64,000 bases of DNA. Source: Streptomyces sp. L2. GTDB lineage: Bacteria; Actinomycetota; Actinomycetes; Streptomycetales; Streptomycetaceae. Shown here piece after piece: positions 9,430 through 18,807 of this stretch. The stretch covers positions 3,472,001-3,536,000 of the forward strand of contig NZ_QBDT01000001.1 in the NCBI RefSeq assembly GCF_004124325.1. The letters are read 5' to 3'. The position numbers and the translations under genes were made by a program. The notes under the pieces are model-generated. The model worked only from the letters and a program-made list of their open reading frames with translations. It did no database searches and had not been told where the DNA came from. Every line of letters starts with the position of its first letter. Within the stretch, counting starts at the first letter, position 1.

Positions 9430-9456
9430 GCCCCGACACCAAAGCGATGCCGGGGC
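9430..9456. terminator. Possible terminator after topA
   Basis: An imperfect inverted repeat, GCCCCGACA with TGCCGGGGC around a 9-base loop, in the 188-bp gap between the topA stop and the start of the MFS/tmk gene. One mismatch and no clear U tract, so support is weak. Confidence 0.35.
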
Positions 9457-9560
9457 GTTCGTTTCGCGACGCGGCGGTGACGATCCGTCGGAGCCGACGA
9501 CCGGCCGGCCGGGCCGTGAGAAGCGGACTCGGCTGGGGCTGACGGTCACCCGACGGAGTG

Positions 9561-12401
9561 TCAGTCCTCCGTGGAGGAAGCCGTCGTCTTGGCGGCGGCC
9601 GCCTTCTTGGTGATCGTCTTCGTCGCCGTCTTCTTGGCCGTCGTCTTCTTCGCGGCGGTCGTCGTCTTCTTCGCCGCCGTCTTCTTGGCGGCCGCCTTCT
9701 TCGCCGGGGCCTTCTTCGCGGCGGCCTTCTTCGCCGTCTTCTTGGCGGGCCCCTTCGCCCGTTTCTCCGCGAGCAGTTCGAAGCCGCGCTCCGGGGTGAT
9801 CTCCTCCACGCTGTCGCCGGAGCGCAGGGTCGCGTTGGTCTCGCCGTCGGTGACGTACGGACCGAAGCGGCCGTCCTTGACCACGACGGGCTTCTCGCTG
9901 ACAGGGTCGGTGCCCAGCTCCTTCAGCGGCGGCTTGGCGGCGGCCCGGCCCCGCTGCTTGGGCTGGGCGTAGATCGCCAGCGCCTCTTCCAGCGTGATCG
10001 AGAAGAGCTGCTCCTCGGCCTGGAGCGAGCGCGAGTCCGTGCCCTTCTTCAGGTACGGGCCGTAGCGGCCGTTCTGCGCGGTGATCTCCACGCCCTCGGC
10101 GTCGGTGCCGACGACGCGCGGCAGCGACATCAGCTTGAGCGCGTCGTCCAGGGTGACCGTGTCCAGGGACATGGACTTGAACAGCGAGGCCGTGCGCGGC
10201 TTGACGGCGTTCTTGCCGGTCTTCGGGGTGCCCTCGGGGAGCACCTCGGTGACGTAGGGGCCGTAGCGGCCGTCCTTGGCGACGATCTGGTGGCCGGTCG
10301 TCGGGTCGGTGCCCAGCTCGAAGTCGCCGCTGGGCTTGGCCAGGAGTTCCTCGGCCAGCTCGACGGACAGCTCGTCCGGGGCGAGGTCCTCGGGGATGTC
10401 CGCCCGCTGGTGGCCTTCGGCGTCCTTCTCGCCCCGCTCGATGTAGGGGCCGTAGCGGCCGACCCGCAGGACGATGTCGTTGCCGACGGGGAACGAGGAC
10501 ACCTCGCGCGCGTCGATCGCGCCGAGGTCGGTCACCAGTTCCTTGAGGCCGCCGAGGTGGTCCCCGTCGCCGTTGCCGGCGTCGGCGGCGGCGCCCGCCA
10601 TCGTGCCCTCGCCGAAGTAGAAGCGCTTCAGCCACGGCACGGCCTTGGCCTCGCCGCGGGCGATGCGGTCGAGGTCGTCCTCCATGCGGGCGGTGAAGTC
10701 GTAGTCGACGAGCCGCCCGAAGTGCTTCTCCAGGAGGTTGACCACGGCGAAGGACAGGAAGGACGGGACGAGCGCGGTGCCCTTCTTGAAGACGTAGCCG
10801 CGGTCGAGGATCGTGCCGATGATCGACGCGTACGTCGACGGGCGGCCGATCTCGCGCTCTTCCAGCTCCTTGACCAGGGAGGCCTCGGTGTAGCGGGCCG
10901 GGGGCTTGGTGGCGTGGCCGTCGACCGTGATCTCCTCGGCGGACAGCGCGTCGCCCTCGGCGACCTGGGGCAGCCGGCGCTCGCGGTCGTCCAGCTCGGC
11001 GTTCGGGTCGTCGGCGCCCTCGACGTAGGCCTTCAGGAAGCCGTGGAAGGTGATCGTCTTGCCGGAGGCGCTGAACTCGACGTCCCGGCCGTCGGCGGCG
11101 GCACCGGCGATCTTCACCGTCACGCTGTTGCCGGTCGCGTCCTTCATCTGGGAGGCGACGGTCCGCTTCCAGATCAGCTCGTAGAGCTTGAACTGGTCGC
11201 CGGTCAGTCCGGTCTCGGCGGGCGTGCGGAAACGGTCACCCGAGGGGCGGATCGCCTCGTGCGCCTCCTGGGCGTTCTTGACCTTCCCGGCGTACGTCCG
11301 CGGCTGCGGCGGCAGGTAGTCGGCGCCGTACAGATGCGTGACCTGGGCGCGGGCCGCGGTGACGGCGGTCTCGCTCAGCGTCGTGGAGTCCGTACGCATG
11401 TACGTGATGAAGCCGTTCTCGTACAGCTTCTGCGCGACCTGCATCGTGGCCTTCGCGCCGAAGCCGAGCTTGCGGCTGGCCTCCTGCTGCAGCGTCGTCG
11501 TACGGAACGGGGCGTACGGCGAGCGGCGGTACGGCTTGGACTCGACGGACCGCACGGAGAAGCGGGTGTTCTCCAGGGCGGCGGCGAGGGCGCGGGCGTT
11601 CGCCTCGTCGAGGTGGAGGGTGTTCGCGCTCTTGAGTTGTCCCAGGGAGTCGAAGTCGCGGCCCTGGGCGACCCGCCTGCCGTCGACGGTCTGCAGGCGG
11701 GCGACCAGCGACGACGGGTCCGAGGGGTCCCCCGCGCGGCCGGTCGCGAAGGTGCCCGTCAGGTCCCAGTACTCAGCGGAACGAAAAGCGATGCGCTCGC
11801 GTTCCCGCTCCACCACGAGCCGTGTGGCGACCGACTGGACGCGCCCGGCGGACAGCCGCGGCATGACCTTCTTCCACAGCACCGGCGAGACCTCGTAGCC
11901 GTAGAGGCGGTCGAGGATGCGGCGGGTCTCCTGGGCGTCGACCAGCTTCTGGTTGAGCTCGCGCGGGTTGGCCACGGCCTCGCGGATCGCGTCCTTGGTG
12001 ATCTCGTGGAAGACCATCCGCTTGACGGGGATCTTCGGCTTGAGGACCTCCTGGAGGTGCCAGGCGATCGCCTCGCCCTCCCGGTCCTCATCGGTGGCGA
12101 GGAACAGCTCGTCGGAGTCCTTCAGCAGGTCCTTGAGCTTCTTGACCTGGGCCTTCTTGTCGGCGTTGACCACGTAGATCGGCTGGAAGTCGTGCTCGAC
12201 GTCCACCCCGAGGCGGCGGACCTCGCCGGTGTACTTCTCGGGGACCTCGGCGGCGCCGTTGGGAAGGTCACGGATGTGCCCGACGCTCGCTTCGACGACG
12301 TAGCCGGGGCCGAGGTAGCCCTTGATCGTCTTCGCCTTGGCAGGCGACTCGACGATGACGAGTCGGCGGCCGCCCTGTGCGGTCTCGCTGGTCGGGGACA
12401 A
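9561..12401 (-). CDS. topA: DNA topoisomerase I
   Basis: 946 residues from a TTG start at 12401, with GGAGAG about 10 bases upstream; a longer in-frame extension to 12545 lacks family similarity. The N-terminus carries the Toprim domain (RRLVIVESPAKAKTI; acidic ATDEDREGEAIAWH). The active-site tyrosine is in GFITYMRTDST near residue 333. Four to five glycine-rich C-terminal repeats of the kind RYGPY follow (GRYGPYIERG, GRYGPYVTE, GRYGPYLKKG, GRFGPYVTD). The end is a 60-residue Lys/Ala/Thr tail in place of the zinc fingers of enterobacterial TopA, which is the actinobacterial form; the tail improves processivity. The enzyme relaxes negative supercoils and is essential in Streptomyces. It precedes the tmk fusion and holB. 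Confidence 0.97.
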   Translation of the reverse strand: MSPTSETAQGGRRLVIVESPAKAKTIKGYLGPGYVVEASVGHIRDLPNGAAEVPEKYTGEVRRLGVDVEHDFQPIYVVNADKKAQVKKLKDLLKDSDELFLATDEDREGEAIAWHLQEVLKPKIPVKRMVFHEITKDAIREAVANPRELNQKLVDAQETRRILDRLYGYEVSPVLWKKVMPRLSAGRVQSVATRLVVERERERIAFRSAEYWDLTGTFATGRAGDPSDPSSLVARLQTVDGRRVAQGRDFDSLGQLKSANTLHLDEANARALAAALENTRFSVRSVESKPYRRSPYAPFRTTTLQQEASRKLGFGAKATMQVAQKLYENGFITYMRTDSTTLSETAVTAARAQVTHLYGADYLPPQPRTYAGKVKNAQEAHEAIRPSGDRFRTPAETGLTGDQFKLYELIWKRTVASQMKDATGNSVTVKIAGAAADGRDVEFSASGKTITFHGFLKAYVEGADDPNAELDDRERRLPQVAEGDALSAEEITVDGHATKPPARYTEASLVKELEEREIGRPSTYASIIGTILDRGYVFKKGTALVPSFLSFAVVNLLEKHFGRLVDYDFTARMEDDLDRIARGEAKAVPWLKRFYFGEGTMAGAAADAGNGDGDHLGGLKELVTDLGAIDAREVSSFPVGNDIVLRVGRYGPYIERGEKDAEGHQRADIPEDLAPDELSVELAEELLAKPSGDFELGTDPTTGHQIVAKDGRYGPYVTEVLPEGTPKTGKNAVKPRTASLFKSMSLDTVTLDDALKLMSLPRVVGTDAEGVEITAQNGRYGPYLKKGTDSRSLQAEEQLFSITLEEALAIYAQPKQRGRAAAKPPLKELGTDPVSEKPVVVKDGRFGPYVTDGETNATLRSGDSVEEITPERGFELLAEKRAKGPAKKTAKKAAAKKAPAKKAAAKKTAAKKTTTAAKKTTAKKTATKTITKKAAAAKTTASSTED

Positions 12402-12670
12402 CTTCGCTCTTCTCTCCGGTCGACGCTGGGGGCCTCCCCAGGCATGGTCCCGGGGTCGCGGCGTGCATGGTGGCTCGTGTGACGCTGCGGAGTGTGACGG
12501 TACATCCCGCCCCCGTGTCAAACGGGAAAAGCCCACAACGGCCACTCGAACGGTAACCCGACTACCGCCATTCCTGCCGCCCGGACCACCCGGCAGTCCG
12601 CGGCCCCTGTCCGGAGGGTGACGCTCCCCTTACTCTCGCGGCACTTCCGCGGAAGACGCGCCCTCCGACG

Positions 12671-12868
12671 TCAGAGGCGGGTCAGGCAGTATGCGCCCAG
12701 GCCGAGCGAGGCGATTCCGGCGGCGCTCGCGAGGGTGGCCGATGCGATCCGGTTCACACCGAGCGCCACGGGTTCGTGCCGCCACAGCCGCACCGTCGTC
12801 CACAGGCTCACGGCAGCCCCGAACAGGCAGAACGCCACTCCTCCGAAGATCGCCGACTCGCTCTCCAT
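12671..12868 (-). CDS. Small two-helix membrane protein
   Basis: 65 residues starting MESESAIFGG, with a strong GGAAGGGG ribosome binding site seven to ten bases upstream of the ATG at 12868. Two hydrophobic segments (about residues 6-23 and 40-60) flank a short basic loop with WRHEP, giving a predicted helical hairpin in the membrane. I know no function; a similar small gene sits next to topA in other streptomycetes as far as I remember. It reads leftward toward topA, about 270 bp from its start. That 270-bp gap holds the topA promoter region and no other gene that I can see. Confidence 0.7.
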   Translation of the reverse strand: MESESAIFGGVAFCLFGAAVSLWTTVRLWRHEPVALGVNRIASATLASAAGIASLGLGAYCLTRL

Positions 12869-13219
12869 GGCGTGCGCCCCTTCCCCCGTCGTCCCGGTGT
12901 GCCCAGGGCGGGGAGGGTGGCACGCGCGGGAGACGGGCGGGCGACGGCCGGGTGAACGGGAGGGCACATCACAGTCGAACACGTGATCGACGTAAGGTCG
13001 GTGCGCCCGCCCAGCCGTGTTTTTCTGGTCTTTTTCCGGCCTTTTTCCGCTGGGAGGTGCCGGCGGCCCGTGCCTCCGGCATGTCCCGTGCGCTACGACG
13101 CCCTGCCACGGGTGCGCTACGACGCCCGCCGGAGCACGCGCTACGACGCCCCGCGCATCCGGCGTACGGCCGCGAGGCGGCTCGGGAGCGAGGCGGCTCG
13201 GGAGCGCGCGGCGCCGTCG
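12869..13219. other. Intergenic region with direct repeats
   Basis: 350 bases between the methyltransferase stop and the small membrane gene. It contains three direct copies of GCGCTACGACGCC (annotated separately) and a TTTTT-rich stretch at 13018-13050 that is unusually AT-rich for this genome, possibly a promoter for the small membrane gene. No coding region is convincing. Confidence 0.5.
13089..13150. repeat. Three direct repeats GCGCTACGACGCC
   Basis: The 13-base word GCGCTACGACGCC occurs three times with spacings of 24 and about 24 bases, in the gap upstream of the small membrane gene and downstream of the methyltransferase. The regular spacing, a little over two helical turns, could suit a protein-binding array, or it may be a decayed minisatellite. 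Confidence 0.6.
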
Positions 13220-14740
13220 TCAGGCCAGGGGCTCCAGAAAGCCCTGTTCCACGAGCAGCCGGATCTGCGCGGGCGTGCGGTCGCGCAGCAGCACCGGGTC
13301 CTCGCCGACGAGCTGGGCGATGGCGTCCAGGATGCGGCCCGCGCTCAGCGTGCCGTCGCAGACGCCCGCGAAGCCGGCGCCCACAGTGTCCACCTTCGTG
13401 GCCCGGCGCATCCCGCGGTGCTGGCGCAGCACCACGTGCTCCGGGTCCTCGGCGCCGGGCAGACCGACCTGCTCCTGGACGACCTCGGCGGCGAGCCTGA
13501 AGTGGCCCTCCAGGAGCGCGGCGTCGTCGTGCTCGCGCAGGTGGTCGACGCGGTCGAAGTGCGCCCGGATCGTCTCCCCGAGGGGCTGCTCGACCGGGTG
13601 CGGCCACTCCTCCACGACGACGGACGGCTCGGCGGCAGCCGTCTTGCGCAGGGTGATCCAGCCGAAGCCCACGGCCTTGACCTTGCGCGCCTCGAACTCG
13701 TCGAGCCAGGCGTCGTACCGGGCCTGGTACTCCGCCGGGTCGGCGCGGTGGTCACCGGCGTCCCGGAGCCACAGCTCGGCGTACTGCGTGACGTCCTGCA
13801 CCTCGCGCTGCACGATCCAGGCATCGCAGCCGCGCGGCACCCATGACCTGATCCTGTCCTGCCAGTCCTCTCCTGCCACGTGCTGCCAGTTGGCGAGGAA
13901 CTGCGCGAACCCGCCCTCGTTGAGCCGTTCCCCCGCCTGCTGAACGAGCGAGCGGCACAGATCGTCCCCGCCCATCCCGCCGTCCCGGTACGTCAGCCGG
14001 GCGCCCGGGGAGATCACGAAGGGCGGGTTGGACACGATCAGGTCGAACGTCTCGTCGTCCCTGACGGGCTCGAACAGCGAACCCTCGCGCAGGTCGGCGG
14101 CCGGTGCGCCGGAGAGGGCGAGGGTGAGCGCGGTGAAGTGCAGCGCGCGCGGGTTGACGTCGGTCGCCGTCACGCGCGTGGCGTGCTGGGCGGCGTGCAG
14201 GGCCTGGATGCCGGAGCCGGTGCCGAGGTCGAGCGCCGCGGCGACGGGCGTGCGGACGGTGATCCCGGCGAGGGTGGTGGAGGCGCCGCCGACGCCCAGG
14301 ACGACCCCCTCCGCGCGCTGTCCGACACCGCCGGCGCCGCCGACCGCGCAGCCCAGGTCGGACACGATGAACCAGTCCTCGCCGTCGAGCCCGCCGTACG
14401 GCCGTACGTCCACGGTCGCGGCGATTTCGTCACTACCCACGCGCGTGAGCCACCCGGCCTCCAGGGCCTCCTCGACCGGCAGAACGGCCGCCACGCGCGC
14501 GTGGGGCACCGGTTGCTGCAGCAGGAAGAGCCGTACGAGCGTCTCCAGCGGGGTATCGCCCCGGGTCACCCTGAGGGCGGGCACGATCTCGCTGCGGGCC
14601 AGCGCCGCGTACGCGGGGGCGCCGAGCAGGTCGAGCAGCCCGTCGGCGGTGAAGGACGCGGCGAGCAGCGCGTCCCGCAGCCGGGCGGTGACGTCGGGAC
14701 GGTCGGAGTCGGGCAGAGGGGCGAGGCCGGAGTCAGTCAC
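13220..14740 (-). CDS. SAM-dependent methyltransferase (N6-adenine/glutamine type motif)
   Basis: 506 residues from a GTG start at 14740; the frame extends further upstream but without family-like sequence. Residues about 1-140 are an N-terminal domain that ends before a Rossmann methyltransferase core: motif I AALDLGTGSGIQALHAA, an acidic TATDVNP after strand two, and the catalytic motif SNPPFVISP. NPPF/NPPY marks enzymes that methylate exocyclic or amide nitrogens (HemK/PrmC, RsmC, TrmN6 types), so the substrate could be rRNA, tRNA or a release factor; the sequence does not say which. The C-terminal 150 residues are an extra domain. It stands alone, leftward, 448 bp from the next upstream gene. 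Confidence 0.85.
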   Translation of the reverse strand: MTDSGLAPLPDSDRPDVTARLRDALLAASFTADGLLDLLGAPAYAALARSEIVPALRVTRGDTPLETLVRLFLLQQPVPHARVAAVLPVEEALEAGWLTRVGSDEIAATVDVRPYGGLDGEDWFIVSDLGCAVGGAGGVGQRAEGVVLGVGGASTTLAGITVRTPVAAALDLGTGSGIQALHAAQHATRVTATDVNPRALHFTALTLALSGAPAADLREGSLFEPVRDDETFDLIVSNPPFVISPGARLTYRDGGMGGDDLCRSLVQQAGERLNEGGFAQFLANWQHVAGEDWQDRIRSWVPRGCDAWIVQREVQDVTQYAELWLRDAGDHRADPAEYQARYDAWLDEFEARKVKAVGFGWITLRKTAAAEPSVVVEEWPHPVEQPLGETIRAHFDRVDHLREHDDAALLEGHFRLAAEVVQEQVGLPGAEDPEHVVLRQHRGMRRATKVDTVGAGFAGVCDGTLSAGRILDAIAQLVGEDPVLLRDRTPAQIRLLVEQGFLEPLA

Positions 14741-15188
14741 GCCCCCATTGTGTCCCGCGAGGACCTCCCGGGTCGGCCACAGCACGGCCTGCCCGGACTC
14801 TCGGCCGCAGGGCACCGGTGCACCGAGAGGCACGGCGGAGCCGCCGGAAGCACGGGGCAGAGGGAAGCACCCTCTCGTGCGCACAGGTGCGCGGGGCTGC
14901 GGCGTCCGCCTCGCGTGGCGGCCCACGCGCGTGGGCTGTCAGGCAGCGCCGGCCCGCCTCACTCCCGGCGGCTCCGGGCGGGGGCGGTACGCCGAGGAGG
15001 AGGCCGGGACCGCCGCAAGCGTGCGGCCGTGTCCTGGGGCGGTCGTCGGCCCTTGCGCACTCCTCCGGCGCCTTCGAGAAGCCGACCTCAGCCCGGCGAG
15101 CACCGTCCTTGCACCGCGAGCACCGTCCTTGCACCGCGAGCGCCAGCCTTGCCCCGCGAGCACCGTCCTTGCCCCGCGAGTGTCGGCC
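14741..15188. other. Intergenic region with palindrome and tandem repeats
   Basis: 448 bases between two leftward genes. It holds a perfect 16-base palindrome GCCCACGCGCGTGGGC at 14921-14936 and a 20-bp tandem repeat at 15096-15175. The rest is GC-rich without a convincing open frame. The methyltransferase promoter should lie near its right-hand side of the gene, around 14750-14850. Confidence 0.5.
15096..15175. repeat. 20-bp tandem repeat, four units
   Basis: Four head-to-tail copies of GCGAGCACCGTCCTTGCACC; units 1 and 2 are identical, unit 4 differs by one base, unit 3 by several. A fifth, strongly diverged copy runs into the stop region of the lipoprotein gene at 15189. The period is not a multiple of three, so it is not a coding repeat. 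Confidence 0.85.
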
Positions 15189-15809
15189 TCAGCCCTTCGT
15201 CGACGCGCTCGGGGCCGCCGCGCTGGACGCCGTCGCGGATGCGGCGACCTTGCAGCTCGGCTGCTCGGCCATGGCCGCCTTCACATCGCCCTGCTCCAGC
15301 CGCTCCAGCGTCTTGGTGCCGGTGTCGCTCTGCTTGCCGACCTTCTTCGTCTGGCTGGCGGCGACCTCCTTGAGGCCTGCGGCGAACTTGCCCTGGTCCT
15401 TGGTGTCGAGCCCGTCGACCTGCTTCTTCAGGTCGGCGTACGACGTGGAGAGGCCGGTGAAGGTCTGCGCGGCGTCCTTCTGGCGCTTGGCGGCGTCGTC
15501 GACGCCGGGGGGCGCTCCGGCCTTGTCGAGGGCGGCGGCGAGCGCCTTGTAGCCGTCGGACATGTCCTGGAAGGCCTTCGAGTAGGTCTTCTGGGCGTCC
15601 TTGGGCGGCAGGTTGCTGTCCGTCGCGATCGAGGCGATCGACGCGTTCGCCGACCGGATCTTCGCGTCCTGCGCCGGAACCGCGTCGCACACCGTCTTCG
15701 CCCAGGCGACCAGCTTGGGGTCGGGGCCGCTGTCCTTGGTGCTGCATCCCGACAACGCCACTACCAGTACCGCACCGCCGGACAGTGCGGCCGCGAGCTT
15801 CTTGTTCAC
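15189..15809 (-). CDS. Small secreted lipoprotein
   Basis: 206 residues from a GTG start at 15809 preceded by GGAAGGG nine bases upstream. Signal peptide KKLAAALSGGAVLVVALSGC with lipobox LSGC, so it is lipid-anchored outside the membrane. The mature part is helical and Lys/Ala/Gln-rich with two cysteines (VCDAVP near the start and QPSCKV near the end) that could form a disulfide, and a Ser/Ala-rich tail. No enzymatic motif is visible; it resembles small Streptomyces lipoproteins of unknown role. It stands between hppA (upstream, with a hairpin terminator between) and the methyltransferase. Confidence 0.85.
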   Translation of the reverse strand: MNKKLAAALSGGAVLVVALSGCSTKDSGPDPKLVAWAKTVCDAVPAQDAKIRSANASIASIATDSNLPPKDAQKTYSKAFQDMSDGYKALAAALDKAGAPPGVDDAAKRQKDAAQTFTGLSTSYADLKKQVDGLDTKDQGKFAAGLKEVAASQTKKVGKQSDTGTKTLERLEQGDVKAAMAEQPSCKVAASATASSAAAPSASTKG

Positions 15810-15969
15810 CGGATCGGTCCCTTCCATGGCTCTCGGCCCCCGGAATCTACCGGCATACCGGGACCGTCCACACGCCGAACGCCCTATAAATAGGCTTGTG
15901 CGATGATTTGCTCCGTAGGAGAGAAGGCTCACCATGGGCACGGCCGGGGCGGCGGGACGGACACACGAA

Positions 15970-16005
15970 CGGGCGGGCGGCACGTCAGCACGCGCCGCCC
16001 GCCCG
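15970..16005. terminator. Terminator between hppA and lipoprotein gene
   Basis: A perfect 12-bp inverted repeat (CGGGCGGGCGGC with its complement) around a 12-base loop, 65 bp past the hppA stop. It separates hppA from the downstream lipoprotein gene. Confidence 0.75.
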
Positions 16006-16069
16006 CCCGTTGAGCAGGACTCCTTGGGGGAACCCTTTGACGGGCCCTCGAAGGGCTCCTTGAGACCGC

Positions 16070-18475
16070 CTACGAAACCACCGCCGGATCCGCCGAGTTG
16101 GCGACCCGTTCGGTGCTCTCGTCGTCGCCGACGGAGACCCCGCGTCGCTTGGAGACGTAGACCGAGCCGGCGATCACCAGGAATGAGAGGATCGCGATCA
16201 GGATCCGTACACCGATGTTCTTGTCGTCGCCGTAGGAGAACTTGATCACCGCGGGTGCGATGAGCAGCGACACCAGGTTCATGACCTTCAGCAGCGGGTT
16301 GATCGCCGGTCCCGCGGTGTCCTTGAACGGGTCGCCCACCGTGTCGCCGATCACCGTCGCCGCGTGGGCCTCGCTGCCCTTGCCGCCGTGGTGGCCGTCC
16401 TCCACGAGCTTCTTGGCGTTGTCCCACGCACCGCCGGAGTTGGCGAGGAACACCGCCATGAGCGTGCCCGCGCCGATCGCGCCCGCCAGGTAGGAGCCGA
16501 GGGCGCCCACCCCGAGCGTGAAGCCGACGAAGATCGGCGCCATGACGGCGAGCAGACCAGGGGTGGTCAGCTCCCGCAGGGCGTCCTTGGTGCAGATGTC
16601 GACGACCTTGCCGTACTCCGGCTTCTCGCTGAAGTCCATGATCCCGGGCTTCTCGCGGAACTGCCGCCGCACCTCGAACACCACCGAACCCGCCGACCGG
16701 GACACGGCGCTGATGGCGAGTCCGGAGAAGAGGAAGACGACCGCGGCGCCCGCGATGAGGCCGACGAGGTTGCTGGGCTGCGAGATGTCCAGCGACAGAC
16801 TCAGCGGCGCGCCCGGCCCGGTGAGCTTCTCCCCGACGTCCTGCACGTTGGTGGTGATCGCGTCGCGGAACGACCCGAACAGCGCCGACGCGGCGAGTAC
16901 GGCGGTGGCGATGGCGATGCCCTTGGTGATGGCCTTGGTGGTGTTGCCGACCGCGTCCAGGTTGGTGAGCACCTGCGCGCCGGCGCCCTCGACGTCACCG
17001 GACATCTCGGCGATGCCCTGCGCGTTGTCGGAGACCGGCCCGAAGGTGTCCATGGCGACGATCACTCCGACCGTGGTGAGCAGGCCGGTGCCGGCCAGCG
17101 CCACGGCGAACAGCGCGAGCATGATCGACGTACCGCCGAGCAGGAACGCGCCGTACACGGACAGAGCGATCAGCAGCGCCGTGTAGACCGCCGACTCCAG
17201 GCCCAGCGAGATGCCGGACAGGACGACCGTGGCCGGGCCCGTCAGGGACGTCTTGCCGATGTCCCTGACCGGGCGGCGGTTGGTCTCGGTGAAGTAGCCG
17301 GTCAGCTGCTGGATGACCGCGGCGAGCAGGATGCCGATGGCCACCGCGACCAGGGCGAGGATCCGCGGGTCGCCGTCCTTGCCCCGGATCGCCGCGTCGG
17401 TGACGCCGTCGAGGTCGGAGTACTTCGCGGGCAGGTAGACGAAGACCGCGACCGCGACCAGTACGAGGGAGATCACCGCGGAGATGAAGAAGCCGCGGTT
17501 GATCGCGGTCATGCCGCTGCGGTCGGCGCGCCGCGGGGCGACCGCGAAGATGCCGATCATGGCGGTGATCACGCCGATGGCGGGCACGAGCAGCGGGAAG
17601 GCGAGCCCGGAGTCGCCGAACGCCACCTTGCCGAGGATCAGTGCGGCCACCAGGGTGACGGCGTACGACTCGAACAGGTCGGCCGCCATGCCCGCGCAGT
17701 CGCCGACGTTGTCGCCCACGTTGTCGGCGATGGTCGCGGCATTGCGCGGGTCGTCCTCCGGAATGCCCTGCTCGACCTTTCCGACCAGGTCGGCGCCGAC
17801 GTCGGCGGCCTTGGTGAAGATGCCGCCGCCGACACGCATGAACATCGCGATGAGGGCGGCGCCGAGGCCGAAGCCTTCGAGCACCTTCGGCGCGTCGGCC
17901 GCGTACACCAGCACCACGCAGGAGGCGCCCAGCAGGCCGAGTCCCACGGTGAACATGCCGACGACGCCGCCCGTACGAAATGCGATCTTCATCGCGGTGT
18001 GCGAAACGGTGGTGAGATCCTTTTCCGGTTCGCCTTCGGCCGGAGTGGCTTCGCGCGCCGCCGCGGCGACGCGCACGTTGCTGCGCACGGCGAGCCACAT
18101 GCCGATATAACCGGTGGCCGCCGAGAAAGCGGCTCCGATCAGGAAGAACACCGACCGGCCGGCACGCTGATTCCAGTCATCCGCGGGCAGCAGCATGAGC
18201 AGGAAGAACACCACGACGGCGAATACGCCGAGCGTGCGCAGCTGCCGGGCGAGATACGCCTTGGCGCCCTCCTGGACCGCCTCGGCGATCCGTTTCATGC
18301 TGTCGGTGCCCTCGTCCGCCGCCAGGACCTGGCGTACCAGGATGCCCGCGACCACGAGTGCGGCCAGGGCGACGGCCGCGATGACCGCCACGATGATCCG
18401 GTTGTCGTCGGTCAGGACCGCGGCTGCGAGGGATGTGGGGTGACCCAACTGCTGAGGGGAAGAAAGCCCCGCCAT
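16070..18475 (-). CDS. hppA: K+-independent membrane proton-pumping pyrophosphatase
   Basis: 801 residues, about 16 membrane helices. Pyrophosphate-binding signatures are intact: DVGADLVGKVEQ near residue 225, then DNVGDNVGDCAGMAADLFESY, and a C-terminal acidic cluster (DTVGDPFKDTAGPAINPLLK). The motif GNTTKAITKG has Lys at the position that is Ala in potassium-dependent enzymes, so this should be the K+-independent H+-pumping type. It hydrolyses cytoplasmic pyrophosphate from biosynthesis and moves protons out. The ATG at 18475 has a perfect AAGGAGG site (CAAGGAGGACGAATGG). The 165 bases upstream are AT-rich for this genome and probably hold the promoter. Confidence 0.97.
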   Translation of the reverse strand: MAGLSSPQQLGHPTSLAAAVLTDDNRIIVAVIAAVALAALVVAGILVRQVLAADEGTDSMKRIAEAVQEGAKAYLARQLRTLGVFAVVVFFLLMLLPADDWNQRAGRSVFFLIGAAFSAATGYIGMWLAVRSNVRVAAAAREATPAEGEPEKDLTTVSHTAMKIAFRTGGVVGMFTVGLGLLGASCVVLVYAADAPKVLEGFGLGAALIAMFMRVGGGIFTKAADVGADLVGKVEQGIPEDDPRNAATIADNVGDNVGDCAGMAADLFESYAVTLVAALILGKVAFGDSGLAFPLLVPAIGVITAMIGIFAVAPRRADRSGMTAINRGFFISAVISLVLVAVAVFVYLPAKYSDLDGVTDAAIRGKDGDPRILALVAVAIGILLAAVIQQLTGYFTETNRRPVRDIGKTSLTGPATVVLSGISLGLESAVYTALLIALSVYGAFLLGGTSIMLALFAVALAGTGLLTTVGVIVAMDTFGPVSDNAQGIAEMSGDVEGAGAQVLTNLDAVGNTTKAITKGIAIATAVLAASALFGSFRDAITTNVQDVGEKLTGPGAPLSLSLDISQPSNLVGLIAGAAVVFLFSGLAISAVSRSAGSVVFEVRRQFREKPGIMDFSEKPEYGKVVDICTKDALRELTTPGLLAVMAPIFVGFTLGVGALGSYLAGAIGAGTLMAVFLANSGGAWDNAKKLVEDGHHGGKGSEAHAATVIGDTVGDPFKDTAGPAINPLLKVMNLVSLLIAPAVIKFSYGDDKNIGVRILIAILSFLVIAGSVYVSKRRGVSVGDDESTERVANSADPAVVS

Positions 18476-18725
18476 TCGTCCTCCTTGACGCTTGGGCTGA
18501 GCTCAAGATGTGGACGGATTCTAGGTACCCCGACGTGATCTAAACAGGGCGCGGTAAACGGAATTAGCCTTGACTCGCTCTTCAGCAAATGATCGAGATC
18601 CCGCCATGGAACCCGAAAGAGGTAATGCCCCAAAGGCATTGACGGCCACATTGATGCTTGATCAAATTATCGGGGTATTGATCGTGAATTTCTTCACGAA
18701 TTCTGAGGGGTTGGGGAAACAACAG

Positions 18726-18752
18726 GAAGGGCCCTGCTCAGCAGGGCCCTTC
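18726..18752. terminator. Strong hairpin terminator
   Basis: Perfect 12-bp stem GAAGGGCCCTGC/GCAGGGCCCTTC with a three-base loop. It lies between the end of the bldG operon (leftward) and the hppA promoter, and should stop bldG-operon transcripts. Confidence 0.85.
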
Positions 18753-18807
18753 AATGATGCGCTGGGCGCGGTGGTTCGGCGAGCACGACGGCTCGGGCGT
18801 AGCGCCG

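Noticed and set aside
9558..12482. 974-codon plus-strand frame antisense to topA
   Set aside because: Shadow of topA codon bias; no family features and topA is unmistakable.
12402..12545. 48-codon N-terminal extension of topA
   Set aside because: The extension is unlike any topoisomerase start, and the TTG at 12401 has a good ribosome site and begins the family sequence.
15934..16245. Small plus-strand gene with AGGAGAG before its ATG
   Set aside because: Most of it is a terminator hairpin and the antisense end of hppA; the product is low complexity.
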